Part shown: positions 1-15,200 of the stretch, one piece after another | Layout of the letters: every line of letters starts with the position of its first letter | Position numbering within the stretch: position 1 is the first letter of the stretch | Assembly (NCBI GenBank): GCA_021234535.1 | Contig: CM037829.1 | Span: 32,673,976 to 32,737,975 of the forward strand | DNA: 64,000 nucleotides | DNA from: Stichopus chloronotus | Taxonomy: Eukaryota; Echinodermata; Holothuroidea; Aspidochirotida; Stichopodidae | Direction: 5' to 3' | Notes under the pieces: model-generated | Told to the model about the DNA's origin: nothing | The model's input: only the letters and a program-made list of their open reading frames with translations | The model's database searches: none | Position numbers and translations under genes: made by a program

Positions 1-120
1 CTAAATTCTTACTGGGAAGGACTACAGTTAAAAGATGGGTGTGGTGATTGTTATAGTGTTGTTTTGTTTTTTGACAAAAGGAGGAATCGAGATGCTGACG
101 CTGAGTCAACAGCATCTCAC

Positions 121-262
121 CTGCTTCCTGTTCCCTCGATGAACTTTTAGCGTCTCTGCTTTGTAAGATAGGCTTTGCATATCTGGCTTGAAACTGTTTC
201 TCTGTTCCCAGGAATCCCGGCATCAGGAAATCAAAGAGAGACCACAGCTCCAGAACATTATT
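121..262 (-). CDS. BTAF1: BTAF1 exon 31, residues 1449-1496
   Basis: Encodes [20 protein letters not shown] and [20 protein letters not shown]. Donor GTGAGA at 115-120. Last exon inside the window; the second RecA lobe is to the left of base 1. Confidence 0.97.
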
Positions 263-3200
263 CTACAACAACAACAAAAAAAAGCATCGTAAATATGACT
301 TTGGGTGGACACCAAAGCTAATTTTCTGCATGCAAAACTGTTCAAGTTCTCCATTCCCACATTTGCACCAACAACGATGTGTTGCTACACTCTGTGCAAT
401 TAAATCGCTGGCTGTTCACCTCTTAAAGTGATTTAAAAACCACTAAAGAAGGGTGAAATTTTAAAAAGATAGGTTCACTTTTTTTCTCGTTACTAGTGTA
501 AAACCACATCTCAACCACACGTTCTGTTTGAAAGTGACAGACTTCTACAGAAATATCTATTTTACCATGGTGGGAAATCACAGTATTGTCAACCAGACAC
601 TACTTAGATATCCTTTGCATTTCCGTATTATGTTGACCGTCTCAAAAGAAAATATTGTGACAGTTGTGACCAGAAATATGACCTTAATTTATACATTTTT
701 TAAGGTCATTCTATAATAATCACAAATTGTTTCATTGATATTTATTGCAAGGTTCGATAAGCTTTAAAATTTTCAAAGAAAAACAAAGACTCTTTGCAGT
801 ACTTTTCCATTGTCATTGCCACCGACATTTTGCAACCTCGAGGCTACAGGAAATCTTTCTTCAAACATCGATTATCTTGGATTATGAACAAGATATTGTT
901 ATGGAATTTGAAATTCAAACAGTGCAAAAAAAAATATGCTCGTTCATTTTATAATCTCTTGACATGTCACTGAGATATTTCTCTTAACTATCATGTTTCA
1001 CCGCATATTAATAGCGACATCTTACCGAAAGATATAATCGAAATCTTTACCTGTATCGGGGTCCCGGACAAAATCAGACGATGTGCGGCCTGGAGCTGTT
1101 TGATCGCTTTCGACATTTTCGTTTTGCCGTTTTTTATGATGTGGCCTTCGTCCAAGATGCAATAGTTCCACTTGATCGACCTAAAACATGTGAAATAAAG
1201 AACCAAGTGGCTTGACAAGTGACTTGACACGTAAAGACAGGAATGCTACAAAAATAATTCTTCTTGTTTTGAAGGCTGCTTGAAGTAATGATATTGTTGC
1301 AAGAGACAGCATGAAAAAAGATAGAGTTTGACCTTTTCAAGGCCAAACAAAATCAGAGCCAAGGATTCCAGAGTTACAACCAAACAAGATCTTGGTAATA
1401 TATTTCTCTGGATGATAAATGGTTCAATTATGAGATTTTTATAGAAATGTGGCTGGAATTGAGCCTGAATAGTTTTTTAGCCACTTCTTTTAAAATGCCA
1501 TATCACTAAGGCAATACTGCAAAACTCACCTGAAAAATTCAATATCATTTCTTACAATATCATAGGAGGCAACTACCAAATTGTGCTTCTTGATCAATTT
1601 CTGCAAACTGGAAGACAAATGAAAAAAATGTAAACAACAAAATATTGAGGTATGAAATCAACAGTAGCATACATCAGTGTGCAAAATGTCAATGTTATGT
1701 GGTACAACTGTGTTGGTACATTTTAACCTAATCACCATCACAGACAGAACCATTTTTCATACCCACAATTCCCTGCTCAACCCCACGCCAACTCAACATG
1801 CCAACCAGCTGAATGTCCCTTCTTTGCCTACCAGCTTAATGTCCCTTCTTTTATTTTTTTTTTCATCATCACGATCTTACCATCACAACCAAAGATACAC
1901 AAAAGTAACCACTTTACCGTGCTCTTTCCATGGGAGACCCTGTATACTGGAGGGGTTTCAGATGTGAGGACGGACAAAACTGCTTGACTTCATACACCCA
2001 ATGCCCGGTAAGAGTTGGAGGACAGACCACAATGGAGGGTAGCAGAGGAGTTGAACTCTGTGAATATAAATCACGCATAGATTGAAAAGATTAGAGTCCT
2101 TTTCGTATTTCTTTGGATTTACTGTGACCGTTTGTGATATCCATCACTTTTGCACAAATTGTCTTTGTTACTTTTAGATAGATGTCACGCAAGTACTATT
2201 TACATCACGATACAGTACTCCAAAATACAATTCAACTCCATGTTTTATTAGAAATGCCTTTTCCACTCACAAAAAAGAAGCAATATGTTCACGTTTCCAT
2301 CTTATTTTAAGTAAGACAACCCAAGACTGGCTCTCACCTTGAAAGATACTTATGGCCAAAAAAAGATACTATGTGCAAGTCTGAATGGACATTACAGCTT
2401 CTCAAAGTTACAATGTGGTGTTTCTACATCAATGAAACATAAAATTAAGAATCTGGGCTTGGTGGATATCTCACATCATTCGCAGATATTAAACGATAAG
2501 GAATAAGTCACCTTCCTTCCCTCTCTTCAATAATTACAATTTGATGATTCTTAGGTTTGCTTAACGAGGTCATGACATGTAGCCAAAAATGCTGTAAAAA
2601 CTGTTTTTTCTAACTATTTAGACAAATTGATATCCAAAACTGCCTTTGGTGTCCTTGTGATATCAACCAGTGTTATGCAATCAAAGTTTCACAGTTGGAA
2701 GGTCTTCTTTGAAAAATCTTTGTGTCTGTATGACATAATATAATGTCATACTAGAAGCAGATTCATCCATGAGACATCTCTCCACAATAATTGAAAATGG
2801 TTTTACTTGCACATACTTTCATGAATTTGTTTGAAACTTGCACACAGCGTTTCTTAGGTAGTGGGCCATTTGAGGTATTCAGGACTTTTTGGTGCCAGAA
2901 CTTTTTGCCAGGCCCCAAGAATGATTATGTGTAAGATTATGTGTAAGTTTGAAGCAAATCCATCACGGCATGTGCAGGTAGAAGCATTTTGACTTATTGG
3001 GGATCGACAGGGCGTGCATGAATGGGTTTCTAATATGACGTCATAAGCTGCCTTGTAGAACAAAAGAGTTTTCAAGAAGGAGCAGCCAACTGTGAAAACT
3101 GTCAAACTAAAAACTTCGATTGCATAACGATGAAAGACGTCCCAAGGACACAAATGGCAGTTTTAGATATCAATTTTTCCAAATATTTAGAAAAACCAGT

Positions 3201-6200
3201 TTCCATCGAGTTTTTGTCTACATGTCATGTCCTCTTTAATGAAATTAAGTGTACCTATTTTTACAAATTGCAATGACTTATCCTCCATGATTCCATCTGT
3301 GCACAAATGTACAAGAAATTCTTGAACATTAAACTACCAGCTTGAAGCTTATTTTCTAGAATCACATTTCCATGTATCAAGTGAGAAAATATTTTTCAAA
3401 TTATAGTGCCTTTTTTATTTCTACCTCTTGATTACCTTGTGAGCTTCTTTCTCAACTTTATTGTACTCTCCAGCCAGTATGCAAAGAGACATCAAAGTCT
3501 TGCCTAGTCCCATGTCGTCACAGAGGATGCCGTGTAACTTGTACCTATTCAGGAAGGCCAACCAGTTGACACCATCCTGTGGAAAGTAGAGCAAATAACT
3601 GACCGGGTAAGAGGGAAAAAGGGCGTTTGTTTAAGAGAAAACATCCATAATTTTACAACCAACGTTTAAGGACATAGAATGATAGATTATGCAAAATAAG
3701 GAAGGACAGTAGCCTTCTTTTCAAGAAATAAGCTTCTCGCAGATAGAAATTCAGTTATTTGTTACTCAACACTGATTTGTTCGCACAAACTTTTCTAAAT
3801 TCAAATGATGCATCTTCCATTACTCATGATATGCATAATGTTTTGAGGAGATGAAGCTTTGGCAGATGTTTATTGATGAGACTGAATTGTTTAACAATGA
3901 TTAAAGCTATTTTCTTTTGTACGTCATGGTGTGTATTCTAAGGCCCTCTTTCCATTTAAGTTGGCGTGGGTGTACATAACTATAATGAAACAGACACCAA
4001 TTAACAGACTGTATGTAAAGTGGAAGCAGCCATGTGCCGAAGAAAGTAACTGACGTGGGGCAATCCACCTGTCCTTCGTATAGCACACACTTTGCAAATA
4101 TTTCCTACTCATCACTTAAAGGGGAATAGGGCGTTTGTTTTAGAGAAAACATCCATATTTTTAAAAGCAATGTTTGAGGACGCAGAACGATAGATTATTC
4201 AAAATAAGAAATGACAGTAGCCTTCTTTTCAAGAAATAAGCTTCTCACAGATAAAAATTGAGTCATTTGTTGCTCAAAACTAATTTGTTCACCCAAAATT
4301 TTCAAAATTCAAATGATGCATCTTCCATTACTCATCACATTCAAAATGTTTTGAGAAGATGAAGCTTTGGTAGATGTTTATTGATTAGACGGAATGGTTT
4401 AACAATGATTTAAGCTATTTTCTTTTGTATTCCATGTTAGTGTATTCTAAATGCCCTATTTCCCTTTAACTATGTTACGCAATGTAATAATAACCTGCTT
4501 GATAGGGGTTTTTTTTCACAAAAAAATCTGAAATATTTGATTGTTTCCTTGGTATACAGAGACACCAGTTATCTCAATATTGAACCTGACACACTGTATA
4601 TGGTGAGGGTCTACACAATGTATTTTCCACACCAAAGCATTGATGTAGTAACCAGTACATTTTCAATGATAGCTGCTGACAAAGGTATGGCAAATGGTAG
4701 AACTTTTTTATGTCCTACATCAGAACATATTGGACCCCCTGAGACCATAAATGACCTTACACCTCCACCAAAAGGAATAAGTTTTCTTGCAACCAATGGG
4801 CTTCATCTACTCACTAAAGCAATGTTCTGTCTAAATTTTCTGAAGTTAAGGTAGCATGTTGGCACACCCTGTTGACCGCAAATGACGTTAACCTCCACCA
4901 AAAGGAAGCTATTTTAGTAACATTCCTACCTTCATTACAACCATGACATATGCTGAAGCTTCACTTCTTGAGATATCACGTCTGACAAGGTATTCACAAG
5001 TTGAACCATTTGACTAAAAATAGCCTGTGACCATGAACAGCTTATAAGATTCTTAAGCCCTATGTGTTATACCAACATAGCTCACTATGAGATCTGTCGC
5101 ATTGTCCCTGATTGAGACACTGTGTTTACAAAGTATGGGTACACACACACACTGTATGACTTTCAATAGGTCATACAGATTTATTTTTAACTTGGCAAGC
5201 ACTGGTCAGCATTCCCTGAGAGAAAGGCAAAAGAAAACTGGTGCTTTGACCGAGTGCATAAAAGTGGAGGCATTTGACACTACACAAAAGGGGTTAAGGG
5301 TCAGCTCCTCGGTCAGGTCACAGTAAGATGGGTTTGTCATTCTGAGGGTGATATAAGATTTTCCATTTCAAATAACCTCATAAAAAAAAGAAGAACAAAA
5401 AGACAAAATTTCATGAAAAATTATTGAGTTGGGAGTCACCTGACAAGAAAATGTAATATATGAATCAGAGGCTTTCATGTATGTTTTCTCTAAGCAACAT
5501 AAAATAATCACCCTTCAAGGGGTGACTTTTAGAGCACAGACAAGGATTTGTGTCATGGCTCTTCAAAATCTGAAATGATTGATTTAACCTCCACCGATTC
5601 ACATATGAGGTCTTATCTCCATGATACTGACCTGTTGATACTTTCTGAGCTCAGCTTTCACTGAATCTGGAATCTTGTAGCTTTCAAGTTTGCTTGGGTT
5701 GAATAATTGCTCCAAAAATACCCTCTCTTTGGCTCTCTTCATTACCAGAGCCTTTGACATCATCTGAGGATCTGGAATGCCACTCTGAAAATGAAAAGGC
5801 GACAAACCTCATATTGTAACCATCTGCCACCACCTTCACTTGGATTAATTTCCGAAGGATTTATGAAAGGATATTATTCTTTCATTTTTGGCACTTAGAA
5901 AAAGAAAGATATGCACATTTTCAAACTTTTCAGTCTTCTCAAAAAATGGATTTAAAAACAGAAATTTTCAGGGTAACAAAATTCAAACACTGAATAGATA
6001 GTTACCTCGAGAGGCATGAGGCGGATCAGTGTAGCAAAACAATGTGTTGCCAGATGCCTAACTGACTGGTTCTGGTCACTCATGGCTCCCATGAGGGGGA
6101 CCACCAAGAGTACTATATAAGGCACTATATCCATCCCTTGAGCATCAACAACACCTGATGAACAGAGAAAGAAACATGCTTCAATAAATAAATACTAAGT

Positions 6201-9200
6201 TATACTTCACAACAGTTAATGAAATGTGAACAGTCATACTGATGTCAACTGACCGTAGGAACCTGAGTTGCCTCATGAGGATGACAAAAACCAATTAATT
6301 ACCTGTTCAGGACACAGACAGACCGGATCAAGAGCAACCTTGCCAACTATGGATAATTTCCTTTCCATATAAATTTCTTTCAACGACATGCTTAATATTG
6401 CTGGGAATATTTTGCTTTGTTACTTTTTTGAAAACAGTGTGAGTTTACTGAGATATACATACTTTTTAACTTATTAAGATACCAATTTATTTGACCTCCA
6501 ATAATTTAAAAATTCAACAGAATTTGAACAAAATAGGTCCAAAATGGGATACACTCTAACTAAGATGAAAACATGTTTCCTGAAACACTCCACTATTGCA
6601 GGTTAAAGTGCAGATAGGATTAGTCTGATTGTCTAAATTTCCTCAGCAATGGAACCAAAAGTCTCAAGCTTGACTGTCAGAAAGAAGCGGTAAACATCAG
6701 TGTTTTAATCGAGTACTGCCAGAGGGAGGACCAAGCCCAGCCTTGAACAGAGCTTTGTAATACTATATGTATGGATGCCTTGGTGCTTGGAGGCCCCTCG
6801 AGGCCTGAGAATCCACACGCTGACACCATTTTCGACACAATTTTGATAAACATGCAAACATATACATACAAACACACACACAAAGCCTTCTAGGTAAATG
6901 TAAATCTACACACAAAGACAGTATTTTATTACTGCAGTATTGCTATCAAAACCAAGCAAATCAAACTCCAACCATTCATTTGAGCACCAACATTTTATGA
7001 TATCACTACATCATAAAATTTCACATATATCATTTACTTGGTGATTAAACTGTCAAAACCATATTTAACTGAAAGTTTGCATACATGACATGCACTCCAT
7101 GGCACCCTGGCGACTAGCTTCGTCATCGACATCTGACAACTTGGGCATCACCTTGATGATGACCTCCTGCATGACCTGTGCCTGACAGACAGCGGCGAGT
7201 GCCCCAACACATCTTGCAGACATGTGACGGACAGACGTGTAGGGATGACCCAAACAGGTTATCAAATGTGGAAGGTATGACAGCAGCTGAAGAAAAGTGA
7301 CAGGAAAAAGGACTTCATAACAAGACAGATGAAATATTAATGTAACCAAAAAAGTGCAGATGCCTTAGGTATGTACACTTAAATGTCATTTATATTTTTA
7401 ATAATTTTAAGAATGCCCACACCATAGTGCAATCATATCTTAAATAAATCCATTACTATCATCTCTTTGATTCTTGAGGCGCTCTACAATTCCGTAATAC
7501 CAATGCCTGCATCAGAGGCAATCATATCCCAAATAAGCTGTCATTATCTGCTTGTTCTTGAGACACATTTTCATAGTCACCAATGCCCACACACCAGACA
7601 GCCAATGGATCCAAAATGATCCATTAATATTATGTGCTTGGTTCTTAAATTTTCCGTCTTCTATGATTTACTAAAACGTCAGCTACTAATGACCTCTTTG
7701 GTACCTGTGATTATCCTTTCTCATCTTTTTGTTTTGCATTATATTGAGCCCCAAAGATGGGCTACTGAAATCACTGCAGACAGAAATTTATTTTTACCTT
7801 TTCGTGTAAAGATCTGTGAACCACCGACGACATTGTTTCAAATAACTGAAGACCTGTGATCAGTTCTGATGCATGGTTATCTTGTTCCTGAAAGACTTTA
7901 CCTGAGAATAAAAAAATCAGAGACAAGGAAATATATATATGATACTTTCCTGACTTTGAGACAAACTTTACAGCTAAATTATAAGAAAGTGTTCAGACAG
8001 ATCTGACGAGCTAACAAGAATAGAGGACGGATACTGCTTGTAACAACTTTCCACTTACTTAAATTGGAGTATCGGACTATTTCAAACACAAAGCAAAATG
8101 ACTGACATTTGTAAAAATTGTGCATCTTCATCTCTACGTCATCAGGACAGTAAACAGAGAGCGACATTTTAGAGGAATACAGCCTTAAAAGATATCCATA
8201 AACAACTTTCTACACTTGGATAAACAAGCATATTCTTCTTACTAACAAATTTTAATGTCCACTCTTCTCATGACACCTTTGAAATATTTTTATCAATTTT
8301 CTTGGGTGCAAGTAGCAGTTGCAAGTGTACCAAACTTAGTGACATTGAAATCTCTCTACAAACCAACAATATATTATGTAGGATTGGAGCAAGACTTAGC
8401 CACTTACCTACCAGAGTCAACCAAGGCAATGCTAACTACAGCCTACCATTTAGATAAAATACAATGTCAACATACATTATTTGAAAGTAATACGATCCTA
8501 ACAAAAGTCATGGATAAAGATATTACAAACACATGACGACATATGTGATATACACTGCAGAAATATTTTCAACATTCTACTTTTCTGAGTGTCTTTTGTG
8601 TGAGCAATGCTTACCTTCTTTGCTTCGGTCCATCTGTTCAGCCAGAGCCTTTGTCATGGAGAGCCAGATTGTTTCGACACGAGTGAAGATTTCAGATCCA
8701 AAGAGATGGGAAATTTCCATGAGGGCTATCTGGGATCCCCTGCGCTGGACCTTCTGGTCGTACACACAGTCGTCCGTCGGATCCAAGTTTGCATTCGAGA
8801 AGTCGGAGTAGTCAGTCCCTCTCTGTCGATGACGAGTGAAGACGTTTCGTCTGATGGCAGCAGCTAGAGCTGCTTGCTGCAAAATGGATGAAATGAGGGC
8901 AAAAATACATTTGTCAAATGTCTCAGAGACAAAATGAGAGCCTTCTTGAAACATTACTTATATGAGATTACATACACAAATGCAACTGACATGCCTTACA
9001 GGGGTTGAAAGAAATACATCTGCACAGAATCTTCAGTTCACTTTAAGCCTTACTTTAATGTAACACTCATTTTTTTTTTCACTGTAAATACGCAAAACAA
9101 ACCTATGGACCTTTTCTTTTACCCAGTGTGGTCCAAAATGCAGAGAGAGAATAAACATATAAAGGTCAGTTACACTGCCTGTGTCAAGTTATGTTATGGA

Positions 9201-12200
9201 ATAATGCTGTAATAATGACATTACAATAAAGAAATACTCACCATGTTCTTGGAAACAGCAATGCATGAATATATGAATATTCAAATAAGTGCATTCATAT
9301 CTTTTTTACTTATCAATTCAAGAAGGATTTGCTTTCCAAGACAGACTACAAATTAAAAAACAACATATCTGAGTTGTAACACACCTCAGTGTTTAACTGT
9401 AAGTACTTCTCTTATATTTAATACATGTATCGTAACACAAACATACATATGTCATATACACCTGTATGAACTACACACACACACACATATACCACATGGT
9501 TTTATCTTATGTCACCAAATTACCTGCTGTTGTTTTGCAAAAGTCAGTATTCCAGAATGTTTGGTACATAAGTTTTTGATCTCCAGGGCTGACGGAGAAG
9601 ACGACCGTGGCTGGGTGCCCTCGGAATCTGACAAATTTCCAGCTCCACTGGATTCCTGGGAGAAACTCAAGGGCTCAGAGGCTGAAGGAGTGTAACGTGC
9701 ATCACAGCAAAGACACGTCACCAGGTTACGGACAATTTTCGCGTTCGGACAAGGATTCCTGTCTAGGCACGCATTGACTAAACGGGCCAATCCACTGGCT
9801 GCTTTTTCCTTAACAAACCAAAGTGAATGCAAGTTTGATAAATGCAGATATTGCTGGTATTTGAGGCAATCAATATTTTAACTGATTCTTTTCACAATGA
9901 ACACCCCACCATCCCCGTGAGTAACATACTCTGATGAATTAATGTTTACTACTACTTCAATTTTGTTTAGAAAAGTAAGCATTTGTTCACAGTGGTAGCT
10001 TTGCAGAGCGTTGTCTCTACCTGAAATATTAGCCATGAAAATGAATGCATTGTCTACTTCAAATGGGAATTATAATCACGAAAAGAAATATTTCACTTTT
10101 AGCCAAAAATGGCCATCATTTACCAAAACAATGGGAGTTGAATTTATCACTTAATAGTCTGCACGATGTCTGGAGACAAAACCTTTGATTTGATGGCACT
10201 AATGAAGAAACATTAATGTTTATTACATAATAAAGGTTGAATGAGTCAGACATGGGTCACAGCATAAACAGTTTTCAGAGGCAAAGAAACATTTTAATTT
10301 TAAATAAAAAAAAGCAGATTCATCTGGCTCACCTGTATTCCTACATTGTTCTCTGTCTTGATGGCATCCATCAGTGGTCTGATGACAGGGGTGATTTTCT
10401 GTGGTAGTGCCCCGACGTGGACGATGGCAGATGCCATACATGCCATGGTCCTGTCCAGACAATGAAGGAGAATGAATATGATACTGCTACTCCTGCCGCC
10501 TCCTGCCACAGAGACTACAGACGATGTCACAAAATTTTCAAGCATTGGTCTCTAGCACGGACTAAAAGAAGTTTACACAACCTCAAAATGAGAGATAAGC
10601 TGACAGGACCAGTCAGTGAGAAAAATTCCACAAAAAAAAAAAAAGCCTCATCCCAGAAACTGGTGTAACAGATTGGATGATATGTTAGTACATCACACGG
10701 AAACTTTCAGAGAGCTTTGGTTCACAAACTTTTAGGCTACACGCATCTGGTGAGGATTCTCCCAGTTTGGCAGCACCAAGTGAGGCATCATTATAATTTT
10801 TTGGACATATTTCTTTATGGTGCCATGACTATAAACAACTGTTTTACTTCTCATTACCCACTCAATGTAAATGATTTGAAACAACACACAGCATCCCTTT
10901 TCATCGTTGATAAGTATGCCATAAAGAAATCTTCATATTGATGTCACAGACTGGACAAGCTTAAAGCTGACTGAATCTCTGTTTATGTACAAGACTTTTT
11001 TTTTTTCTATTGCCTGAGTGGCAGAATTCTGGGAAAATACACTAAGGGCCACATACTTCAATGCTTTCTGTTTTAAGAACATTACTGGTTTTTCTTTGCC
11101 TGGACATCACTATCAAATAAGGTTTATATTTTGTGAATATGCAAGAATTCTGAACATGAAATGCATCATCTTGAAAAAGCGATTGCAGTCTGTCTATCAG
11201 TCCAGACAGAGATCACGATGCTCTCTTCTACCAATCAGTTCTGAGGAAGATTTTGATGCTATGGACTATCCCTACCAGACCTGAGAGAGAACATGATGCT
11301 ATGAACTGTTTATCAGTCCTGAGAGGTATTTTTTTTCTTCTTCACTTAATTATTTGAATTCAAATCCCTAGTCACGACTTTACAAATCTTTTTCGGTAGC
11401 ATACCGTACCTTGTCTTCAGCATTAGCTGATCTCGATCTATCTCCTCCAGGGTAGCCTGTATCTGTTTGCATTTGTTCTCTACGTCTCCTCTGGTCTTGG
11501 TGGGCACCTGAGACGATCCCCTGATCTTCTCCGTCACCGACTTGATCAACGCGTCAGCCTCGTCTACGCCAAAACCGCTGATAAACATAGGGATGTGAAA
11601 CCGTAATGCTGACTGTATTTTGACTGTGTTGATATAGCTAAGCCTAGCTGCTCGCAATATTTAATACGTAAGAAAAAGTAATCAGACGATGATAGACAGT
11701 ACACTGACGTTACGTATAGTTAAAATGTCTTCTGTCCTGTTCCGTTTATACATTAAAGTTTAATTAAAGTGAGAAGTGTTTATACTCTCAGGAAAGAACA
11801 CCTTGTAACATTCCATTATATAATGAGCCAATGTAAGACAGATTCATGACTGCCAAAAAAAGTTCCTGATGGTGTTCTAGCGGATGAATAGTGACCAAAC
11901 AAACATTTCTGCAGCATAACATACAATTGCTTTTCACCCTCACCTGAAGATAACCTCACCCACTCTATCCTTTCTCCTCCCTAACTCTTCAAATGTAGCT
12001 GCAAACATTGATGACTCCCAATTAAACAAAACTATGTCTAAGCTTACCTTGGAAAGCTGTTCGGTGGAACATCTGGGAATATTTGTAAAAAGGTGGTAAT
12101 GACCCCCTGGAGAAAGAAAGTACATCATAAAAAAAAGTAAGCCATTCATAACATTAGCCATTAATTTCAATGCCAATGCACTATACTTGTACCCTCAGTA

Positions 12201-15200
12201 AATAAGACAATGTGATTTGATCACAGCCTGTGAAATTCAATTTAAAATCAAATCAAATACCAAAGTTAGGCCAAAGCATGGGGCATTTTATGTTTGAAGA
12301 ATTCATAGATATCATGTAAAAGTATTTCCTTGTTTTTGATTCCAAAATGACCTTGTCTCCTTAAAGCTAACCTATGGCAGTTTTCCATACTATGACCTTG
12401 CTATAAGCGACCCAGTGAACTTGCCATAAATATACCCAATGATCGTGCCACAAACAAAAATAATTACCTTTGTATTACCAATCAACTAATACAGAGTCAG
12501 TCACTGGTGATCTCTGATTAACAATTTGTATGCAACATGCCACCAGTCTGACCAAAACTGTTTTTGTATTTTGCTCCAACAATTGCAGTTGAGTTTTATC
12601 AGGTTCCACTTGGTATTTACACACAAATTTGTGGTAAACGGATACATATCAAACTAAAATATGCATCAAACAACAAATAAAATGTTGACTATGATATTAA
12701 ACACGTTAAGATAAGTAATGAATATATATCATATGCAGACCAGCCACAGCACTCATATATCTCTTGTGATAGTATGTCAGCCTAAGTTTACAACAGATTT
12801 CATGGGGAAGAGAGGGTGTTTTCTGAGGAAATACACTTTTCACTCTAGCATCTACGCAACGACTCAAAAAGAACCCATCTGCATTCTGGTCACTGTTTCT
12901 TTGGAACATCTTAACCAGGGTTACCAGCCTTCTCTCATGATGGGGTGGTGGGTGAAATTGAGTGAAAATTAATGGATAGTCAATACATATATGCACTCAC
13001 CTTGCACTCTGACTGAAGTCTCATAAATAATGGGGCCACCTCGTCGTAATATATGCCATTGGAAACCCCACTGAGGAGAAGATTGATGGCCTCTGCAGAA
13101 CACTGACAATTCTGTGGTACAGAGGCATGAAAAATAATCGTCATGTCAGAGTAAATTATCCATAAGTAGTTCTCCATAGATAACTGCTAATCAATCATTC
13201 TTGTGACATAACATTTTACAAAACGATGAGTTCCACCCTGTGTAAACAGAGCTCAAATGTAAACTTTCAAGGTACAAAACCTGCTAAGTTGGTCCTGCAA
13301 TAGTCCATACTGAGGCCTTCAAATAATAATTTAGTATTATATTGCAAAAGGCAAAACAAACCTACTACTATTGCAACATACTAGGAATTCTATCTTTATT
13401 ATGACAAGAGAATCAATTTCAAAATATGTCAACCTTCATGATGAACCACTAAAACTGCAGAGCAGTCTCAAAAGTCAGTCCTTCAAATCTGAAACTTTGT
13501 CTCAGTCGGCAGAGAAGTTTCATTTCCAAAAACCTAAATCTTTGAACAGGACACCATGGAGTTGCCCGTTTCCCACAAACCTCCACTTCATTATCGACCT
13601 CCTGTTGGAACAAGTTGACGATCGAGTTTTAAGAAGAGACCAAACCTACCTTCTGTCTCTTGGCCCAGGCATCGATGACGAGGGCGATGACCATAATCTG
13701 TACGGAATATTTACACTGGAGATGGATCGACAGGACTTCTCCCAGGGTCTTCAAGATGTCTGCATTGTCGAGGCCTTCCTCCCGTCTGCTCAGAGAGGCA
13801 GAGAGATGTCCTAGCAGTCTGTTGGGAGGATGCGAGAAAGAAACATCTGATCATGATATTATCACCCTTCCAAGAAGAAATCTTTACAAATAATCCAAAA
13901 ATTTTATTTCAATGACAATATTAAAATGAAAGGAAGCAAATAGCGCATTTTGGTCACAGTTAATTTAAATGAAAGAGTTCTGGCATTCACCTACAGAGAC
14001 AGGACTGAGTTTGGAACAAAACCGGAAAGCTGAATGACCCAACCAGTGAAATTATTTCCCATAATAGGATCAAAACACCATCTATCCACACTTGTCACTT
14101 CCATTGTTTTTTCCTTCTTTTTTTTTTTTCCTTTTCAAGTATTTGTGTGACACCCTAGTTCCTACCAACCTGCTTGCATTTAACCTAGTTTGAAGCACCC
14201 TCGCATTTCTGTCGTCGGCTGAGTTCGAGAGTCCCAGATCTCCGGCGATGTAGTAAGCATCGTTCTCCGATGACATCTGATGCTGCTGTTGTTTACTGAG
14301 TCTCTGGTTACTCTTGGAAGAATCCTTTGACTTCATCGACAGAAATACAAGAAAAGCCGTTAAAAATTTCAAATCGCGAAGTCTTGCGAGATCGACGTAC
14401 GGTCAATGGACGGTGACTTAAAGCTGAAATATGAGTTGTACTGGCAACCACCTGGCTCTTCTATCTTCCTTCGTTAAGAGGAAGTAGGGGAAAAGATCAC
14501 CTGTGACAAAACCTGAAAGGGAACTATGCACCCACCTTCCAGATATTTTAATATGACAATTGTCTCGACATTTTTGTTGGCCCTACAAAACTAAGACTGT
14601 CCTAGAAAGCACAGCAGTCAATCACCATTATTTGAAATCAAACAGACCAATGGGAATGTACATGAATATTAATTTATGCAACCAGAAAGTCAAATGACTT
14701 AGTGATTCCTTGCCGATATCTGCTTTTTTCATACACACACAATCACTTACCAACAAAAGCAACTCAGTGGAGAAGGGAAGGGACCATGTCAAAATGAAAA
14801 ACACCAGAAAGCCAAAAGGCTTTGTGAATCCTGGCAACATGGTTATATTATAACAAACATGAATTATCCACATGACAAGTTTGAGAGCAGTCTGACCTCT
14901 CATGACCTCAAATGACCTTTGACCTCCACCCAAAAACAATAAGAATCATCTATATATGACCAACCAACACACCACATATGACATCAGTCACAGTTACCCT
15001 TCTAGAGATGATGTGTTTACAAGGTTTTTACAGTTTGACCTTTGGCGACCTCAAATAACCTTTGACCTCCACCAAAAACAATAGGGATCATCTACACAAT
15101 ATGACCAACCCACACATTAAGTATGACATCAGTCACAGTTATGCTTCTGGAGATATTGTGTTTACAAGGTTTTCACAGTTAGATTTGGTGACCTCAAATG

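Noticed and set aside
13371..13814. 147-codon plus-strand ORF
   Set aside because: Antisense shadow of BTAF1 exon 16.
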